Below are positions 8,813-18,240 of a stretch of 64,000 nucleotides of DNA, piece by piece. Positions within the stretch are counted from its first letter, which is position 1. Every line of letters begins with the position of its first letter. Position numbers and translations under genes: made by a program. The notes under the pieces are model-generated. The model was not told where the DNA came from. It saw nothing but the letters and a program-made list of their open reading frames with translations, and did not search any database. This DNA comes from UBA5266 sp964610025 (lineage in GTDB: Bacteria; Bacteroidota; Bacteroidia; Bacteroidales; WCHB1-69). Location of the stretch: contig CAZSTX010000002.1 of assembly GCA_964610025.1 (NCBI GenBank), positions 1-64,000 of the forward strand. Direction: 5' to 3'.

Positions 8813-9114
8813 TGAAAAATTATTGAACAATATGTACATAATAAGAAGATATTATATTTATTAAAAATTCAAAACACTCAAAAAAAACATCAACATAAGA
8901 ACACAACGCTGAATATCAACTGCTAACAAGTATATTTTTATATCTAAAAATTTCAAAGAAAAAATTCAACCCAATTTTATGTTTATTTTGTCTAACTATT
9001 GCAACAACAAAAGTTGCAATATAATCATTCCCAATAAAAAAACTAACAAAATGCAACAATAATTACTAAAAAAAAGAGTAACTAAAAAAATATTTGCAAA
9101 AAAAATTATACTAT
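8813..9114. other. AT-rich intergenic stretch between surE promoter and IS remnants
   Basis: About 300 bases with stops in all frames and no recognisable RNA gene. The only structure I see is the inverted repeat at 8998-9020. The stretch may include decayed ends of the IS3 element whose coding remnant follows. Confidence 0.5.
8998..9020. repeat. Perfect 8-bp inverted repeat
   Basis: ATTGCAAC at 8998-9005 and GTTGCAAT at 9013-9020 are perfect inverse complements separated by 7 bases. No T-run follows on either side, so it is not a typical terminator. It could be an operator or chance in AT-rich DNA. Confidence 0.4.
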
Positions 9115-9655
9115 TAAAATAATGTTTTTCTAAAAACTCACTAATTATTTGATTATTAAGAGCAGAATGCCTTCTTTTTTGGTTATACTATATCTCTATA
9201 TGCTCAAATAAAATTGTTTTCATTCATTCTTTTATGATTAATTTATTACCATAAATGAGTTCTGTTTTAAGTGTTTTGAAAAAAGATTCAGCACAGGCAT
9301 TGTCCCAGCAATTACCTTTTCTGCTCATACTTTGAATAATTTTGTAAGGAGATAAGAGATTAATGAATGCTTGACTTGCGTATTGTACCCCTCTATCAGA
9401 ATGAAATATAAGTCCTTTATTGAGGAATCTGTTTTTAACAGCCATATTAAAAGCAGGAATAACAGTTTCTTCTGTTGTTATACCATTACTATTAGCCCAA
9501 CCAATTACTTTTCTATCAAATAAATCCATTACAATTGTATGATATATAAAGCCTTCTGAAGTTTGAATATAGGTAATATCAGAAACCCAAACTCTTGACG
9601 GTTCTTTAACATTAAATTGTCTATCAAGCAAATTATCAAACACTTTTTCCTGATT
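9115..9655 (-). pseudogene. IS3-family transposase orfB remnant (integrase core), N-terminus lost
   Basis: The catalytic core of an IS3/IS150-type DDE transposase is readable: VWVSDITYIQTSEGFIYHT (first Asp), GLIFHSDRGVQYAS (second Asp), and KGNCWDNACAESFFKTLKTE (Glu). The frame stops at 9224, but the same frame continues beyond the stop with MKTILFEHIEI, a second stop where Trp is expected, then YNQKRRHSALN, the usual end of orfB. So the gene is broken by at least two in-frame stops. The first third of orfB and all of orfA are absent: homology begins abruptly near LLDRQFNV, at the junction with the other IS remnant. Inactive. Confidence 0.85.
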
Positions 9656-9658
9656 TTG

Positions 9659-10128
9659 TCATTGCGTACCCTAAAATTCTTCTTCAAATAATGATTCAAT
9701 AATTTTATGTCTTTTCATGAGCATTGTTTTTGGAATTATTTTTTTATTTAATGGCAATCGCACTTGTATTGTAGTAACAGAAGCAGTCATGTTCAGCACT
9801 TTATTGACACTAAGTTTGACCCCAGCTTGTTTGAGTCTTCTTTTCAATTCTTTGTAAACTTTCAAAGCAACAAAACAAATGCAAACATGAGCTTCAATAT
9901 GCTTTTTTGTAAAATTGGAACATAGTCGAAGTTTCAGAACTCATTTGGGAACTCTAAAAACACACTTAATTTGCCATAATTCGCTATATTACTTGTAAAT
10001 TTGTTCGTCAATTCTGGCTGCATCAGAACTTATACCGATTGTTTTAAGGTAACAGGCCTTCCCTTTGCGTTTTTCTATTGTAACGACACTCGTGCTTTCT
10101 GATCTATTTGTTTTTTTCGTACAAACAT
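9659..10128 (-). pseudogene. IS1634/IS4-family transposase remnant with large internal deletion
   Basis: The N-terminal piece begins at an ATG at 10128 (MFVRKK), is shifted by one base in a run of seven A, and continues as TNRSESTSVVTIEKRKGK ... TIGISSDAARIDEQIYK. It then jumps, after a stop, straight to the C-terminal signature YSELWQIKCVFRVPK, a second in-frame stop, and KKHIEAHVCICFVALKVYKE, ending at EEEF-stop-GTQ-stop. Intact members of this family have several hundred residues between these parts, so most of the catalytic domain is deleted. The end abuts the IS3 remnant with only a few bases between. Inactive. Confidence 0.8.
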
Positions 10129-10225
10129 ACTGCAAAAATAGAAAATTTTTAATGCGACACCAAAAAACATGTTTTATTAGTCGCAAAATCTGATTATTAA
10201 GTAAATAAAAAATATCGAAAAAAAA

Positions 10226-10396
10226 ATGATAAAGCCAGGAAGAAGCAGGCTTCCAAAAATTAGAAAACTAAAAAAAGCTGAATTTCTTAGTTATGAACTA
10301 AATGGTGATGAAATGCCTATTACTAATCCTGCAGAACATAAAACAAAACTCGATAAGTTATTTAAAAAATCGAATTTTTGTCAGGAAGCAAATTAA
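10226..10396 (+). CDS. Small orphan ORF, 56 residues, unknown
   Basis: ATG at 10226 to TAA at 10394-10396, encoding a basic, helical-looking peptide (begins MIKPGRSRLPKIRKLKKAEF; ends KLFKKSNFCQEAN). It overlaps the last 4 bases of ileS tail to tail. I do not recognise a family. The composition is protein-like rather than poly-Lys/Asn noise, but no TAnnTTTG box is visible upstream and it sits beside dead IS genes, so it may be a passenger or a fragment of a larger lost gene. Confidence 0.4.
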   Translation: MIKPGRSRLPKIRKLKKAEFLSYELNGDEMPITNPAEHKTKLDKLFKKSNFCQEAN

Positions 10397-13300
10397 TTTT
10401 TACTTTTTTCAATTTCAATCCCTAAACTAATCGTTGCTGATAGTTCTATTTGTTGTTTAAAATTAAAATTATCAATTAGTGTTAAACTATTACATAAGGT
10501 TTCGGAGCAAATATAATGGTTATATGATTGTAAAACTTTTTCTATTTCAGAATGATATGATAATCTGATATTAATTTTATCTATTACATCAAAATCGTTT
10601 TCTTTACGAATATTTTGAATTCGATTTACTAACTCACGAGCAATTCCTTCATAAAGAAGCTGATCAGTAATAGTAATGTCAAGAGCAACGGTAACAGCAT
10701 CTTCTTTTGCTACTATCCAACCGGGAATATCGTCAGTAAGAATTTCTACATCTTCTAAAGTAATAGTAATATTTTGATTTTCAACATTAAGATTTAATTC
10801 TTTTTCTGCTTCTATTTGAGTAATGTCATTTTGAGAAAAATGTGAAATAGCTGTAGCAATTGCTTTCATCATTTTGCCATATTTTGGACCTAATACTTTA
10901 AAGTTAGGTTTAATTTTCTTTATTAAAATATTATTATCATCGCTTAAAAATTCTATCTTTTTAATATTAACTTCCGACATAATTAATTCTTCTACTGCTT
11001 CGATTTGCTCTTGCATTTGAGGCGAAATAATGGGTATAATAATGCGTGAAAGTGGTTGTCGTACTTTAATATTATTACGTTTACGTAAAGAAAGTACCAT
11101 TGATGAAATTTGCTGTGCCAATTGCATTTGTTTTTCTAAAGATATATTAATATATTTTTTATTTGCTATTGGGAAATCGCTATGATGTACAGATTCTGCT
11201 TTATTTTTTTTGCTAACCTTATTTAAATCGCGATAAATCTGCTCGGCAAAGAAAGGGGCTATAGGAGCCATTAGTTGAGATAATACTTCTAAACAAGTAT
11301 AAAGAGTTTGATAAGCAGATATTTTATCTTCATTGTATTCTCCTTTCCAAAAACGTCTACGGCTTAAACGGACATACCAATTGCTTAAATAAACATCAAC
11401 AAAATATTGTATGATTCTTCCGGCTTTAGTTGGCTCATAGTCTTCATAAAAAGCATCTACTTTATTGATAAGAGTATTTAATTCAGAAAGTATCCATTGG
11501 TCAATTTCAGGTCGTTGTTTTAAAGGAATATCAGTTTCTTCATATTTAAATTTATCAATATTAGCATATAAAGCAAAAAAACTATATGTATTATATAATG
11601 TTCCAAAGAATTTACGTCTTACTTCATCAATACCATCGATATCAAATTTTAAATTTTCCCATGGTTGTGTATTGGTAATCATGTACCAACGGGTTGCATC
11701 TGGACCATATTTTTCTAATGTTTCAAAAGGATCAACAGCATTTCCTAATCGTTTCGACATTTTATTTCCACTTTTATCTAAAACTAAACCATTAGAGATT
11801 ACATTTTTATATGATACAGAATCAGATATAATGGTAGCAATAGCATGAAGAGTAAAAAACCAACCGCGTGTTTGGTCAACACCTTCGGCTATAAAATCAG
11901 CTGGAAAAACATTTGATATATCATTGTGAGGATAAAAATACTGGGCATAGGGCATTGCTCCGCTATCAAACCAGACGTCAATTAAATCAAGTTCTCTCAT
12001 CATTTTTTTGCCTGAAGGAGATACTAAAATTACGTGATCAATATAAGGGCGATGCAAATCGAACGTTTTGTAATCCTCTGATTTATATGGATTTTCATTC
12101 ATAAAGCCAAAATCAATAGCTTTATTGATTTCTTGACGTAATTGTGCTACTGATTCAATGCAAATTTCTTCTTTTCCATCTTCAGTACGCCATATAGGAA
12201 GTGGTGTGCCCCAATAGCGAGAACGTGAAAGATTCCAATCTACTAAATTTTCTAACCAATTTCCAAAACGTCCAGTTCCTGTAGATTCGGGTTTCCATCG
12301 AATAGTTTTATTTAATGCTATCATTCGTTCTTTAATAGCTGTTGTGCGGATAAACCAACTATCTAAAGGATAATATAGTATTGGTTTATCTGTTCGCCAA
12401 CAATGGGGATAACTATGTGTGTGTTTTTCGATTTTAAAAGCGAGGTTTTGCTGTTTTAACATTACGCAAATATCTACATCTAACGATTCCGTTTGGGATT
12501 CTACTGCGTATTCATTTTTAACATATCTTCCCGCAAACTCTTTGTATAATGCTACATTAACTTGATGTTTAATGAATTCTGAGCTTAATTCTTCTAAACG
12601 ATAAAATTTTCCTGTTTTATCAACCATCGGTTGATGTTTTCCTTCATTATCTATCACAAAAAGAGGAGGCACACCCGATTGTTTTGCAACACGGTCGTCG
12701 TCAGCCCCAAAAGTAGGAGCTATATGTACAATTCCTGTTCCATCTTCGGTTGTAACAAAGTCGCCTGCGATAACTTTAAAAGCTCCTTTTCCGGGATTAA
12801 CCCACGGAATAAGTTGTTCATATTCCATGCCTATTAGTTTTTCTCCCTTGCATTGAGCTATTATTTGATAAGGAATATTTTTATCGCCTAATTGATAATT
12901 ATCAAAAGAAAGATTTTCATTTTTTTCTGAAAAATAGATTGATAATAAGGCTTTCGCTAAAATAACAAAAATAGGTTTGCCTGAATAAGCATTAATAGTG
13001 TGTACTAAAACATAATCGATAGTTGGACCTATGGCTAAAGCTGTATTGGAAGGCAAAGTCCAAGGGGTTGTTGTCCATGCTAATAAATAAACATTATCCG
13101 GCATCTCTCCTGTGAGATTCCAAGGACAAGTTTTTAAATAGCGTTGTTGTTTTGATAGATGAAATTGAGCGACTACTGTGGTGTCTTTAACATCGCGATA
13201 GCAGCCGGGCATATTTAATTCGTGAGAGCTAAGTCCTGTTCCTGCTGCTGGCGAATAAGGTTGAATGGTGTAGCCTTTGTATAATAGTCCTTTTTTATAC

Positions 13301-13803
13301 ATTTGGGCTAATAAATACCATAAGGTTTCAATATATTTGTTTTCAAAAGTAATATAAGGGTGTTCTAAATCAACCCAATAGCCCATTTTTATGGTTAAAT
13401 CATCCCATAAATCTTTGTATTTCATTACTTCTTTACGACAGGCTTGATTGTATTCATCGACAGATATTTTTGTACCTATATCTTCTTTTGTAATACCTAA
13501 GCTTTGTTCAACTGCTAGTTCAATAGGTAGTCCATGTGTATCCCATCCGGCTTTACGTTCAACATAAAATCCTTTTTGTGTTTTATAGCGGCAAAAAATA
13601 TCTTTGATAGTACGTGCCATTACATGGTGAATGCCTGGCTTTCCATTGGCAGAAGGAGGTCCTTCGTAAAAAATGAAAGGAGTTTTTCCTTTGCGAAGAG
13701 CAAGGCTTTGCTGAAAAGTATTGTTTTCAATCCAATATTGTAAAATTTTATTGCTTACATCAACAAGGTTGAAATTTTTATATTCAGTGTATTTCTTAGT
13801 CAT
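10393..13803 (-). CDS. ileS: Isoleucyl-tRNA synthetase, IleRS2-like
   Basis: Charges tRNA-Ile. A class I synthetase of 1136 residues with the HIGH-equivalent region PPSANGKPGIHHVMARTIKD near residues 48-67, the editing (CP1) domain with TTTPWTLPSNTALAIG, the KMSKR loop (DKSGNKMSKRLGNAVDPF) and the anticodon-binding domain. The C-terminus lacks the CxxC zinc modules of E. coli-type IleRS, and the length and HIGH-region wording match the eukaryote-like IleRS2 class normal for Bacteroidota. It follows hppA by 33 bases and may share its transcript. Confidence 0.97.
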   Translation of the reverse strand: MTKKYTEYKNFNLVDVSNKILQYWIENNTFQQSLALRKGKTPFIFYEGPPSANGKPGIHHVMARTIKDIFCRYKTQKGFYVERKAGWDTHGLPIELAVEQSLGITKEDIGTKISVDEYNQACRKEVMKYKDLWDDLTIKMGYWVDLEHPYITFENKYIETLWYLLAQMYKKGLLYKGYTIQPYSPAAGTGLSSHELNMPGCYRDVKDTTVVAQFHLSKQQRYLKTCPWNLTGEMPDNVYLLAWTTTPWTLPSNTALAIGPTIDYVLVHTINAYSGKPIFVILAKALLSIYFSEKNENLSFDNYQLGDKNIPYQIIAQCKGEKLIGMEYEQLIPWVNPGKGAFKVIAGDFVTTEDGTGIVHIAPTFGADDDRVAKQSGVPPLFVIDNEGKHQPMVDKTGKFYRLEELSSEFIKHQVNVALYKEFAGRYVKNEYAVESQTESLDVDICVMLKQQNLAFKIEKHTHSYPHCWRTDKPILYYPLDSWFIRTTAIKERMIALNKTIRWKPESTGTGRFGNWLENLVDWNLSRSRYWGTPLPIWRTEDGKEEICIESVAQLRQEINKAIDFGFMNENPYKSEDYKTFDLHRPYIDHVILVSPSGKKMMRELDLIDVWFDSGAMPYAQYFYPHNDISNVFPADFIAEGVDQTRGWFFTLHAIATIISDSVSYKNVISNGLVLDKSGNKMSKRLGNAVDPFETLEKYGPDATRWYMITNTQPWENLKFDIDGIDEVRRKFFGTLYNTYSFFALYANIDKFKYEETDIPLKQRPEIDQWILSELNTLINKVDAFYEDYEPTKAGRIIQYFVDVYLSNWYVRLSRRRFWKGEYNEDKISAYQTLYTCLEVLSQLMAPIAPFFAEQIYRDLNKVSKKNKAESVHHSDFPIANKKYINISLEKQMQLAQQISSMVLSLRKRNNIKVRQPLSRIIIPIISPQMQEQIEAVEELIMSEVNIKKIEFLSDDNNILIKKIKPNFKVLGPKYGKMMKAIATAISHFSQNDITQIEAEKELNLNVENQNITITLEDVEILTDDIPGWIVAKEDAVTVALDITITDQLLYEGIARELVNRIQNIRKENDFDVIDKINIRLSYHSEIEKVLQSYNHYICSETLCNSLTLIDNFNFKQQIELSATISLGIEIEKSKN

Positions 13804-13836
13804 AAAAAGTATTAAAAATAGAAAACGTTCTTTATA

Positions 13837-16269
13837 TTAATTGTGTAATGGAATTCTTGTTTTATAAAAAGACCTCCAAACAAACACTAATCCTATTAAT
13901 AAGAAAACACTTCCAATAATCATCGTATAATCAAATCCATTAGTAGCAGCAATTTTCATTTTCACTGCAATTTCTACTGCTAATAATCCAAATAGCGTTG
14001 AAAATTTGATAATAGGATTAAGAGAAACAGACGAGGTGTCTTTAAATGGATCGCCTACTGTATCGCCTACAATAACTGCATCGTGTAATTCTGTTCCTTT
14101 TTCTTTCATGTCGACTTCTACATATTTTTTTGCATTATCCCATGCTCCACCTGCATTTGCCATAAAAATAGCTTGGAACAATCCAAAGACAGCAATTGAT
14201 ATCAAATAAGCTATAAAAAAGTAAGGATCAAAAAATGCAAATGCTAAGGTAAGTGTCATTAAAGCTAAGAATATATTCCACATTCCTTTTTGAGCATATT
14301 CTGTACATATTTTTACAACGGTTTTAGAATCTTCAATATCAGCAGCAGCTTTATTGATATTAAAGTTTCTTTTAATAAAATCGACAGCTTTATAAGCACC
14401 CGTAGTAACAGCTTGCATAGATGAGCCGCTGAACCAAAAAATAACAGCCCCGCCACAAATAAATCCAAGAATAATGGGAGCACTTGTAAGACTTAGTGGG
14501 TTGAAAGCTTCTGTTAGTGTTGGAAATAATAAATGCTGTACATTTTCTAATAAAAGAATAATAGAAAATATCATTGTTGTTGCTCCAACTACTGCTGTTC
14601 CGATAAGTACAGGTTTTGCGGTTGCTTTAAATGTATTTCCAGCCGAATCATTGGCTTCAAGATAATGTTTTCCTTCTTCAAAATTAGGTTGAAATCCAAA
14701 ATCATTTTTAATTTCTTCTTCAATATTAGGTAATTGTTCTATTTGTGATAATTCAAAAATAGACTGTGCGTTGTCGGTTACAGGTCCATAACTATCTACA
14801 GCAATGGTTACAGGTCCCATACAAAGAAATCCAAAAGCTACCATTCCGAAAGCAAATATAGAAGCATGTGGTCCCATAATTTCGGAAAGCCCTGCTTGGC
14901 TGATAAAATAAGCAAGTGTCATTAGTCCTACTATAAGTAATCCCTTCCAAAAAGCACTAAAATAGCCAGCAATAAGTCCTGAAAGTATTGTTAAAGAAGA
15001 ACCTCCTTCTTTTGAGGCGGTAACAATTTCATGAACATGAGCCGATTTTGAACTTGTAAATTTTTTAGTAAATTCTGGAATAAGTACAGCAGCAAGTGTT
15101 CCACAACTAATAATAGATGCCATTTTCCACCATAAAGTTACATCAGCAAGGTCGCCTATTAACATATAGCTCATGCCGAAAGAAGTAAAAATACTCAATA
15201 TAGCTGCAATCCAGATTAATCGTGTTAAAGGTTCTTCAAAATCGAAAAATTTTAAATTTTTATATTTTCTTTTTGAAATAGCTTGATTAATAAAATAAGA
15301 TATTCCTGACATAATATCCATTAAAAAACGCATTGCAAATATCCATACAATTAATTTTGCTTGTATATCAACTTCTTTTACTGCCAATGAGATAAAAGAA
15401 ATGAGGGCAACTCCTGTAACACCGTAAGTTTCAAACCCATCTGCTGTAGGTCCAACACTGTCGCCAGCATTATCGCCTGTACAATCAGCTATTACACCGG
15501 GGTTGCGAGGGTCGTCTTCTTTTACTTTAAAAACTATTTTCATTAAATCAGAACCAATATCTGCAATTTTAGTAAAAATACCACCTGCAATACGTAGTGC
15601 AGATGCACCCAATGATTCGCCTATTGCAAAACCAAGAAAACAATAGCCCACAATATCACGAGGTACAAATAATAATATAACTACCATCATTATTAATTCA
15701 AGGGAGATAAGAAATAATCCTACGCTCATACCCGAACGAAGTGGAATGTTGACAACATCCCATGGATTACCTTTTAGTGCAGCAAATGCTGTTCGTGCAT
15801 TGGCAAAAGTATTAATACGAATACCATACCATGCTACAGAATAGGAACCTACCATTCCTACAATAGAAAATAAAAGGACTAAAGAAACCACAGACAATCC
15901 TTGCCCTTGAAGAACAAGAAAATAATAAGTCATTAAAGCTCCGATAATTATAAATAGATAAATTAAAAATTTTCCTTGCTGTATCAAATAGGTACTGCAT
16001 GTTTTGTAAATGGTGTTAGCTACTTCTAACATTGATTGATGAGCAGGTAGTTTTTTTATTTGATGTCTCAGATAAAGGCTAATACTCAGCGTTCCTACTA
16101 TTACCAATGCGCCATATAGCATCAAATTCCACCCGGTTATTCCACCAAAAAAGGCAAAAGTACTACTGTGTAAGTCTGGAATGGGTAAATCGGCTTCACT
16201 TGCAAAAGTTAAAAAAGGGAGCATTATTAATGCGAAACTTGTCATTAAGGTTTTTAAATTGATTTTCAT
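13837..16269 (-). CDS. hppA: Membrane-bound ion-pumping pyrophosphatase
   Basis: Couples hydrolysis of pyrophosphate to cation export across the inner membrane. An 810-residue protein with about 16 membrane helices. The substrate-binding motifs are present (DDPRNPGVIADCTGDNAGDS, then GDTVGDPFKDTSS near the C-terminus). At the site that separates potassium-dependent (Ala) from potassium-independent (Lys) enzymes, the sequence reads GNTFKATAK, with Lys, suggesting a K+-independent proton pump; this is inferred from the motif. The N-terminus looks like a cleavable signal (MKINLKTLMTSFALIMLPFL). It lies upstream of ileS. Such pumps suit fermenters that salvage energy from biosynthetic PPi. Confidence 0.95.
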   Translation of the reverse strand: MKINLKTLMTSFALIMLPFLTFASEADLPIPDLHSSTFAFFGGITGWNLMLYGALVIVGTLSISLYLRHQIKKLPAHQSMLEVANTIYKTCSTYLIQQGKFLIYLFIIIGALMTYYFLVLQGQGLSVVSLVLLFSIVGMVGSYSVAWYGIRINTFANARTAFAALKGNPWDVVNIPLRSGMSVGLFLISLELIMMVVILLFVPRDIVGYCFLGFAIGESLGASALRIAGGIFTKIADIGSDLMKIVFKVKEDDPRNPGVIADCTGDNAGDSVGPTADGFETYGVTGVALISFISLAVKEVDIQAKLIVWIFAMRFLMDIMSGISYFINQAISKRKYKNLKFFDFEEPLTRLIWIAAILSIFTSFGMSYMLIGDLADVTLWWKMASIISCGTLAAVLIPEFTKKFTSSKSAHVHEIVTASKEGGSSLTILSGLIAGYFSAFWKGLLIVGLMTLAYFISQAGLSEIMGPHASIFAFGMVAFGFLCMGPVTIAVDSYGPVTDNAQSIFELSQIEQLPNIEEEIKNDFGFQPNFEEGKHYLEANDSAGNTFKATAKPVLIGTAVVGATTMIFSIILLLENVQHLLFPTLTEAFNPLSLTSAPIILGFICGGAVIFWFSGSSMQAVTTGAYKAVDFIKRNFNINKAAADIEDSKTVVKICTEYAQKGMWNIFLALMTLTLAFAFFDPYFFIAYLISIAVFGLFQAIFMANAGGAWDNAKKYVEVDMKEKGTELHDAVIVGDTVGDPFKDTSSVSLNPIIKFSTLFGLLAVEIAVKMKIAATNGFDYTMIIGSVFLLIGLVFVWRSFYKTRIPLHN

Positions 16270-16342
16270 ATACTTAAATTTATATTTATTAATTGTATGG
16301 ATATAATTACATATTGTCTATACTTTATAGAAAATAAAGTTG

Positions 16343-16350
16343 CAAAATTA
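16343..16350 (-). promoter_or_regulatory. -7 promoter box of hppA
   Basis: TAATTTTG on the minus strand, an exact TAnnTTTG match, 73 bases before the hppA ATG and after the stop of the M16 peptidase gene. No good -33 element is visible. Confidence 0.5.
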
Positions 16351-16384
16351 TACTTTTTTTATTCTATTACAGTCTTTTTTATAA

Positions 16385-17617
16385 CTATTTCTTAAATATT
16401 AACATACTTAATCTGTCTTTATCAAGTATTTCATTAGCAAGTTCAAGTAAATCAGAAGCAGTAATTTTTTCTATTTTTTGACTAATTGTATAGATTGTAT
16501 CTACTTCTTTATGTAAGAGATGATTACGCCCAATAGATAACATTTCTGTTACATTTGATTCGTGTACTATATATGTTTGCCCTATAAGTTGTTGTTTAGC
16601 TCTATGTAGTTGCAAAACACCTAATTTACGCGTTCTTAATTTATTTATTTCTTTAAAAATAAGTTGAATACTTTTTTCTATTGTTTTTGGGTCAGAGGCA
16701 GCATAAACGGCAAATATTCCTGCATCGCTTAGTGGAGTATAAGAAGATTCTATTGTGTAGGCATATCCATTTTTTTCTCTGATTGCCATATTCAACAATG
16801 AACTTAAACAAGGTCCGCCTAAAATATTATTAAGTAAAATAGCTGTTTTATTTTTGTTTTCATCGTAATGTGGCAAGGCTTGCCCTATCATTACGTGCGA
16901 TTGCAACCCATTGATTTTCTTTATTTTTTGTTTTGCATTAAAATTATTAAAGGCAAATCGTTTATAAATACGTTTTTTTTCTACAAGAATACCAAAATAT
17001 TTTTGGATTAATATGATACATTTTTTAAAACTCACGTTGCCAACTATTGCTATTACCATTTGGTCGGTATGATAGGTTCGGTCTAAAAATGTTTCTATTT
17101 TTTCTTTATTAAAGCTTTTCACACTTTTAGTTGTTCCTAAAATGTTTGTTCCTAAGGTATGTCCTTCAAATATTAAATTTTCGAATTCGTCAAAAATTGA
17201 TTCAGAAGGATTATCTTTATAAGATTTTATTTCTTCTATTACTACATCTTTTTCTATAACTATATTTTTCTCGTCAAATATTGAGTTAAAAACGATATCG
17301 GCTAATATTTCAATGGCTTTATTGATATAGGTATTCATTATTGAGGCATAAAAAAAGGTTTCTTCTTTTGTTGTGTAAGCGTTTAAATCGCCTCCTACAT
17401 TTTCGAGGTAAGATAAAACTTGATAGGTATTTCTTTTTTTTGTCCCTTTAAAGATAACATGTTCAATAAAATGAGCCAATCCATTTTCGTTTTCTAATTC
17501 ATCTCGAGTGCCAGTATTGACCACTAATCCTATATGGGATACAGAAGATTGGACTTGTTTGTGGATAATTTTTATTCCATTTGATAATTGATAATAATTA
17601 TATGATTCTTGCTGCAT
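16385..17617 (-). CDS. M16-family zinc metallopeptidase (pitrilysin/processing-peptidase type)
   Basis: A 410-residue single-unit M16B peptidase. The inverted zinc motif HFIEH (His 49, Glu 52, His 53) is followed by the third ligand region KDVVIEEIKSYKD (Glu near 128-129), so the zinc site is complete. The C-terminal half carries the M16 inactive-repeat fold (NGYAYTIESSYTPLSDAGIF). There is no signal peptide, so it is probably cytoplasmic and degrades peptides. It starts 9 bases after the ProX-like gene and is co-transcribed with it. Confidence 0.92.
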   Translation of the reverse strand: MQQESYNYYQLSNGIKIIHKQVQSSVSHIGLVVNTGTRDELENENGLAHFIEHVIFKGTKKRNTYQVLSYLENVGGDLNAYTTKEETFFYASIMNTYINKAIEILADIVFNSIFDEKNIVIEKDVVIEEIKSYKDNPSESIFDEFENLIFEGHTLGTNILGTTKSVKSFNKEKIETFLDRTYHTDQMVIAIVGNVSFKKCIILIQKYFGILVEKKRIYKRFAFNNFNAKQKIKKINGLQSHVMIGQALPHYDENKNKTAILLNNILGGPCLSSLLNMAIREKNGYAYTIESSYTPLSDAGIFAVYAASDPKTIEKSIQLIFKEINKLRTRKLGVLQLHRAKQQLIGQTYIVHESNVTEMLSIGRNHLLHKEVDTIYTISQKIEKITASDLLELANEILDKDRLSMLIFKK

Positions 17618-17626
17618 TATAATATT

Positions 17627-18118
17627 TTAATATAATTTAATCCATTCGTAAACATTATTACAATGTTGTAAAAATCGCAAAAAGTCGGAAGTTGTAATAA
17701 ACAAAGATGCTGTATTAATACAAGGGTGAAAACTTAATTTATTAGCAAAACGTAAATTTTCATCTATAAACAAATGCACATGTTTCATAGTGTCGTTAAT
17801 CAATCCAAAAGGTGTTACCGAACCAGGAGTCAATCCAAGATATTGATATAGGCGTTTTTCGGAAGCAAAGCTTAATTTTCCTTGTTTTAATTGTTGTTCA
17901 ATAGCACGAATATCCATTTCTTTATCACAATCGAGTATCACAAGGAAATGTTTGTTGCCTTTATGGTTTCTAAAAAATAAATTTTTACAATGTTTTGCAT
18001 CATGTCCTTCCCAAAATTGTTTAGCTATTTCTATAGTTGGTGCAGGTGGATGTGCTATATATTGATATTTTATATTCAAATTATCAAGCAGTTGATATAG
18101 TTTTGGGTCTCCATTCAT
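17627..18118 (-). CDS. ProX/YbaK-type aminoacyl-tRNA deacylase
   Basis: A free-standing trans-editing protein of the YbaK/ProX superfamily, 163 residues, expected to hydrolyse mischarged tRNA-Pro (Ala-tRNA-Pro or Cys-tRNA-Pro). Diagnostic sequence: CKNLFFRNHKG with the conserved Lys, SFASEKRLYQYLGLTPGSVTPFGL, and a late HPCINTASLFIT. The GSVTPFGL motif and length match the ProX branch rather than YbaK proper. It is the first gene of a two-gene unit with the M16 peptidase. Confidence 0.88.
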   Translation of the reverse strand: MNGDPKLYQLLDNLNIKYQYIAHPPAPTIEIAKQFWEGHDAKHCKNLFFRNHKGNKHFLVILDCDKEMDIRAIEQQLKQGKLSFASEKRLYQYLGLTPGSVTPFGLINDTMKHVHLFIDENLRFANKLSFHPCINTASLFITTSDFLRFLQHCNNVYEWIKLY

Positions 18119-18149
18119 GTATTTATATTTTTATTTTTTTTATGATTCG

Positions 18150-18157
18150 CAAAAGTA
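18150..18157 (-). promoter_or_regulatory. -7 promoter box of the ProX/M16 unit
   Basis: TACTTTTG on the minus strand, 31 bases before the ATG at 18118; an exact TAnnTTTG match in the gap shared with the divergent response-regulator gene. Confidence 0.55.
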
Positions 18158-18219
18158 CACATTAATATTTAATTCTTAAAGAGATAACGTTTTTATCTAT
18201 TTTTCATCTAATAATTTTA

Positions 18220-18227
18220 TACATTTG
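18220..18227 (+). promoter_or_regulatory. -7 promoter box of the response regulator
   Basis: TACATTTG on the plus strand, an exact TAnnTTTG match ending 13 bases before the ATG at 18241, implying a 5' leader of under 10 bases. Confidence 0.55.
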
Positions 18228-18240
18228 CAAAAAAAAACTC

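Noticed and set aside
8813..9114. Possible small RNA gene in the surE upstream gap
   Set aside because: Only one 8-bp inverted repeat without a terminator-like T-run; no tRNA, 6S or tmRNA signature could be read on either strand.
9115..10128. In-frame TGA and TAG codons in the transposase remnants as codon reassignment
   Set aside because: No essential gene in the window contains in-frame stops, and the remnants also carry a frameshift and a large deletion; ordinary decay explains them.
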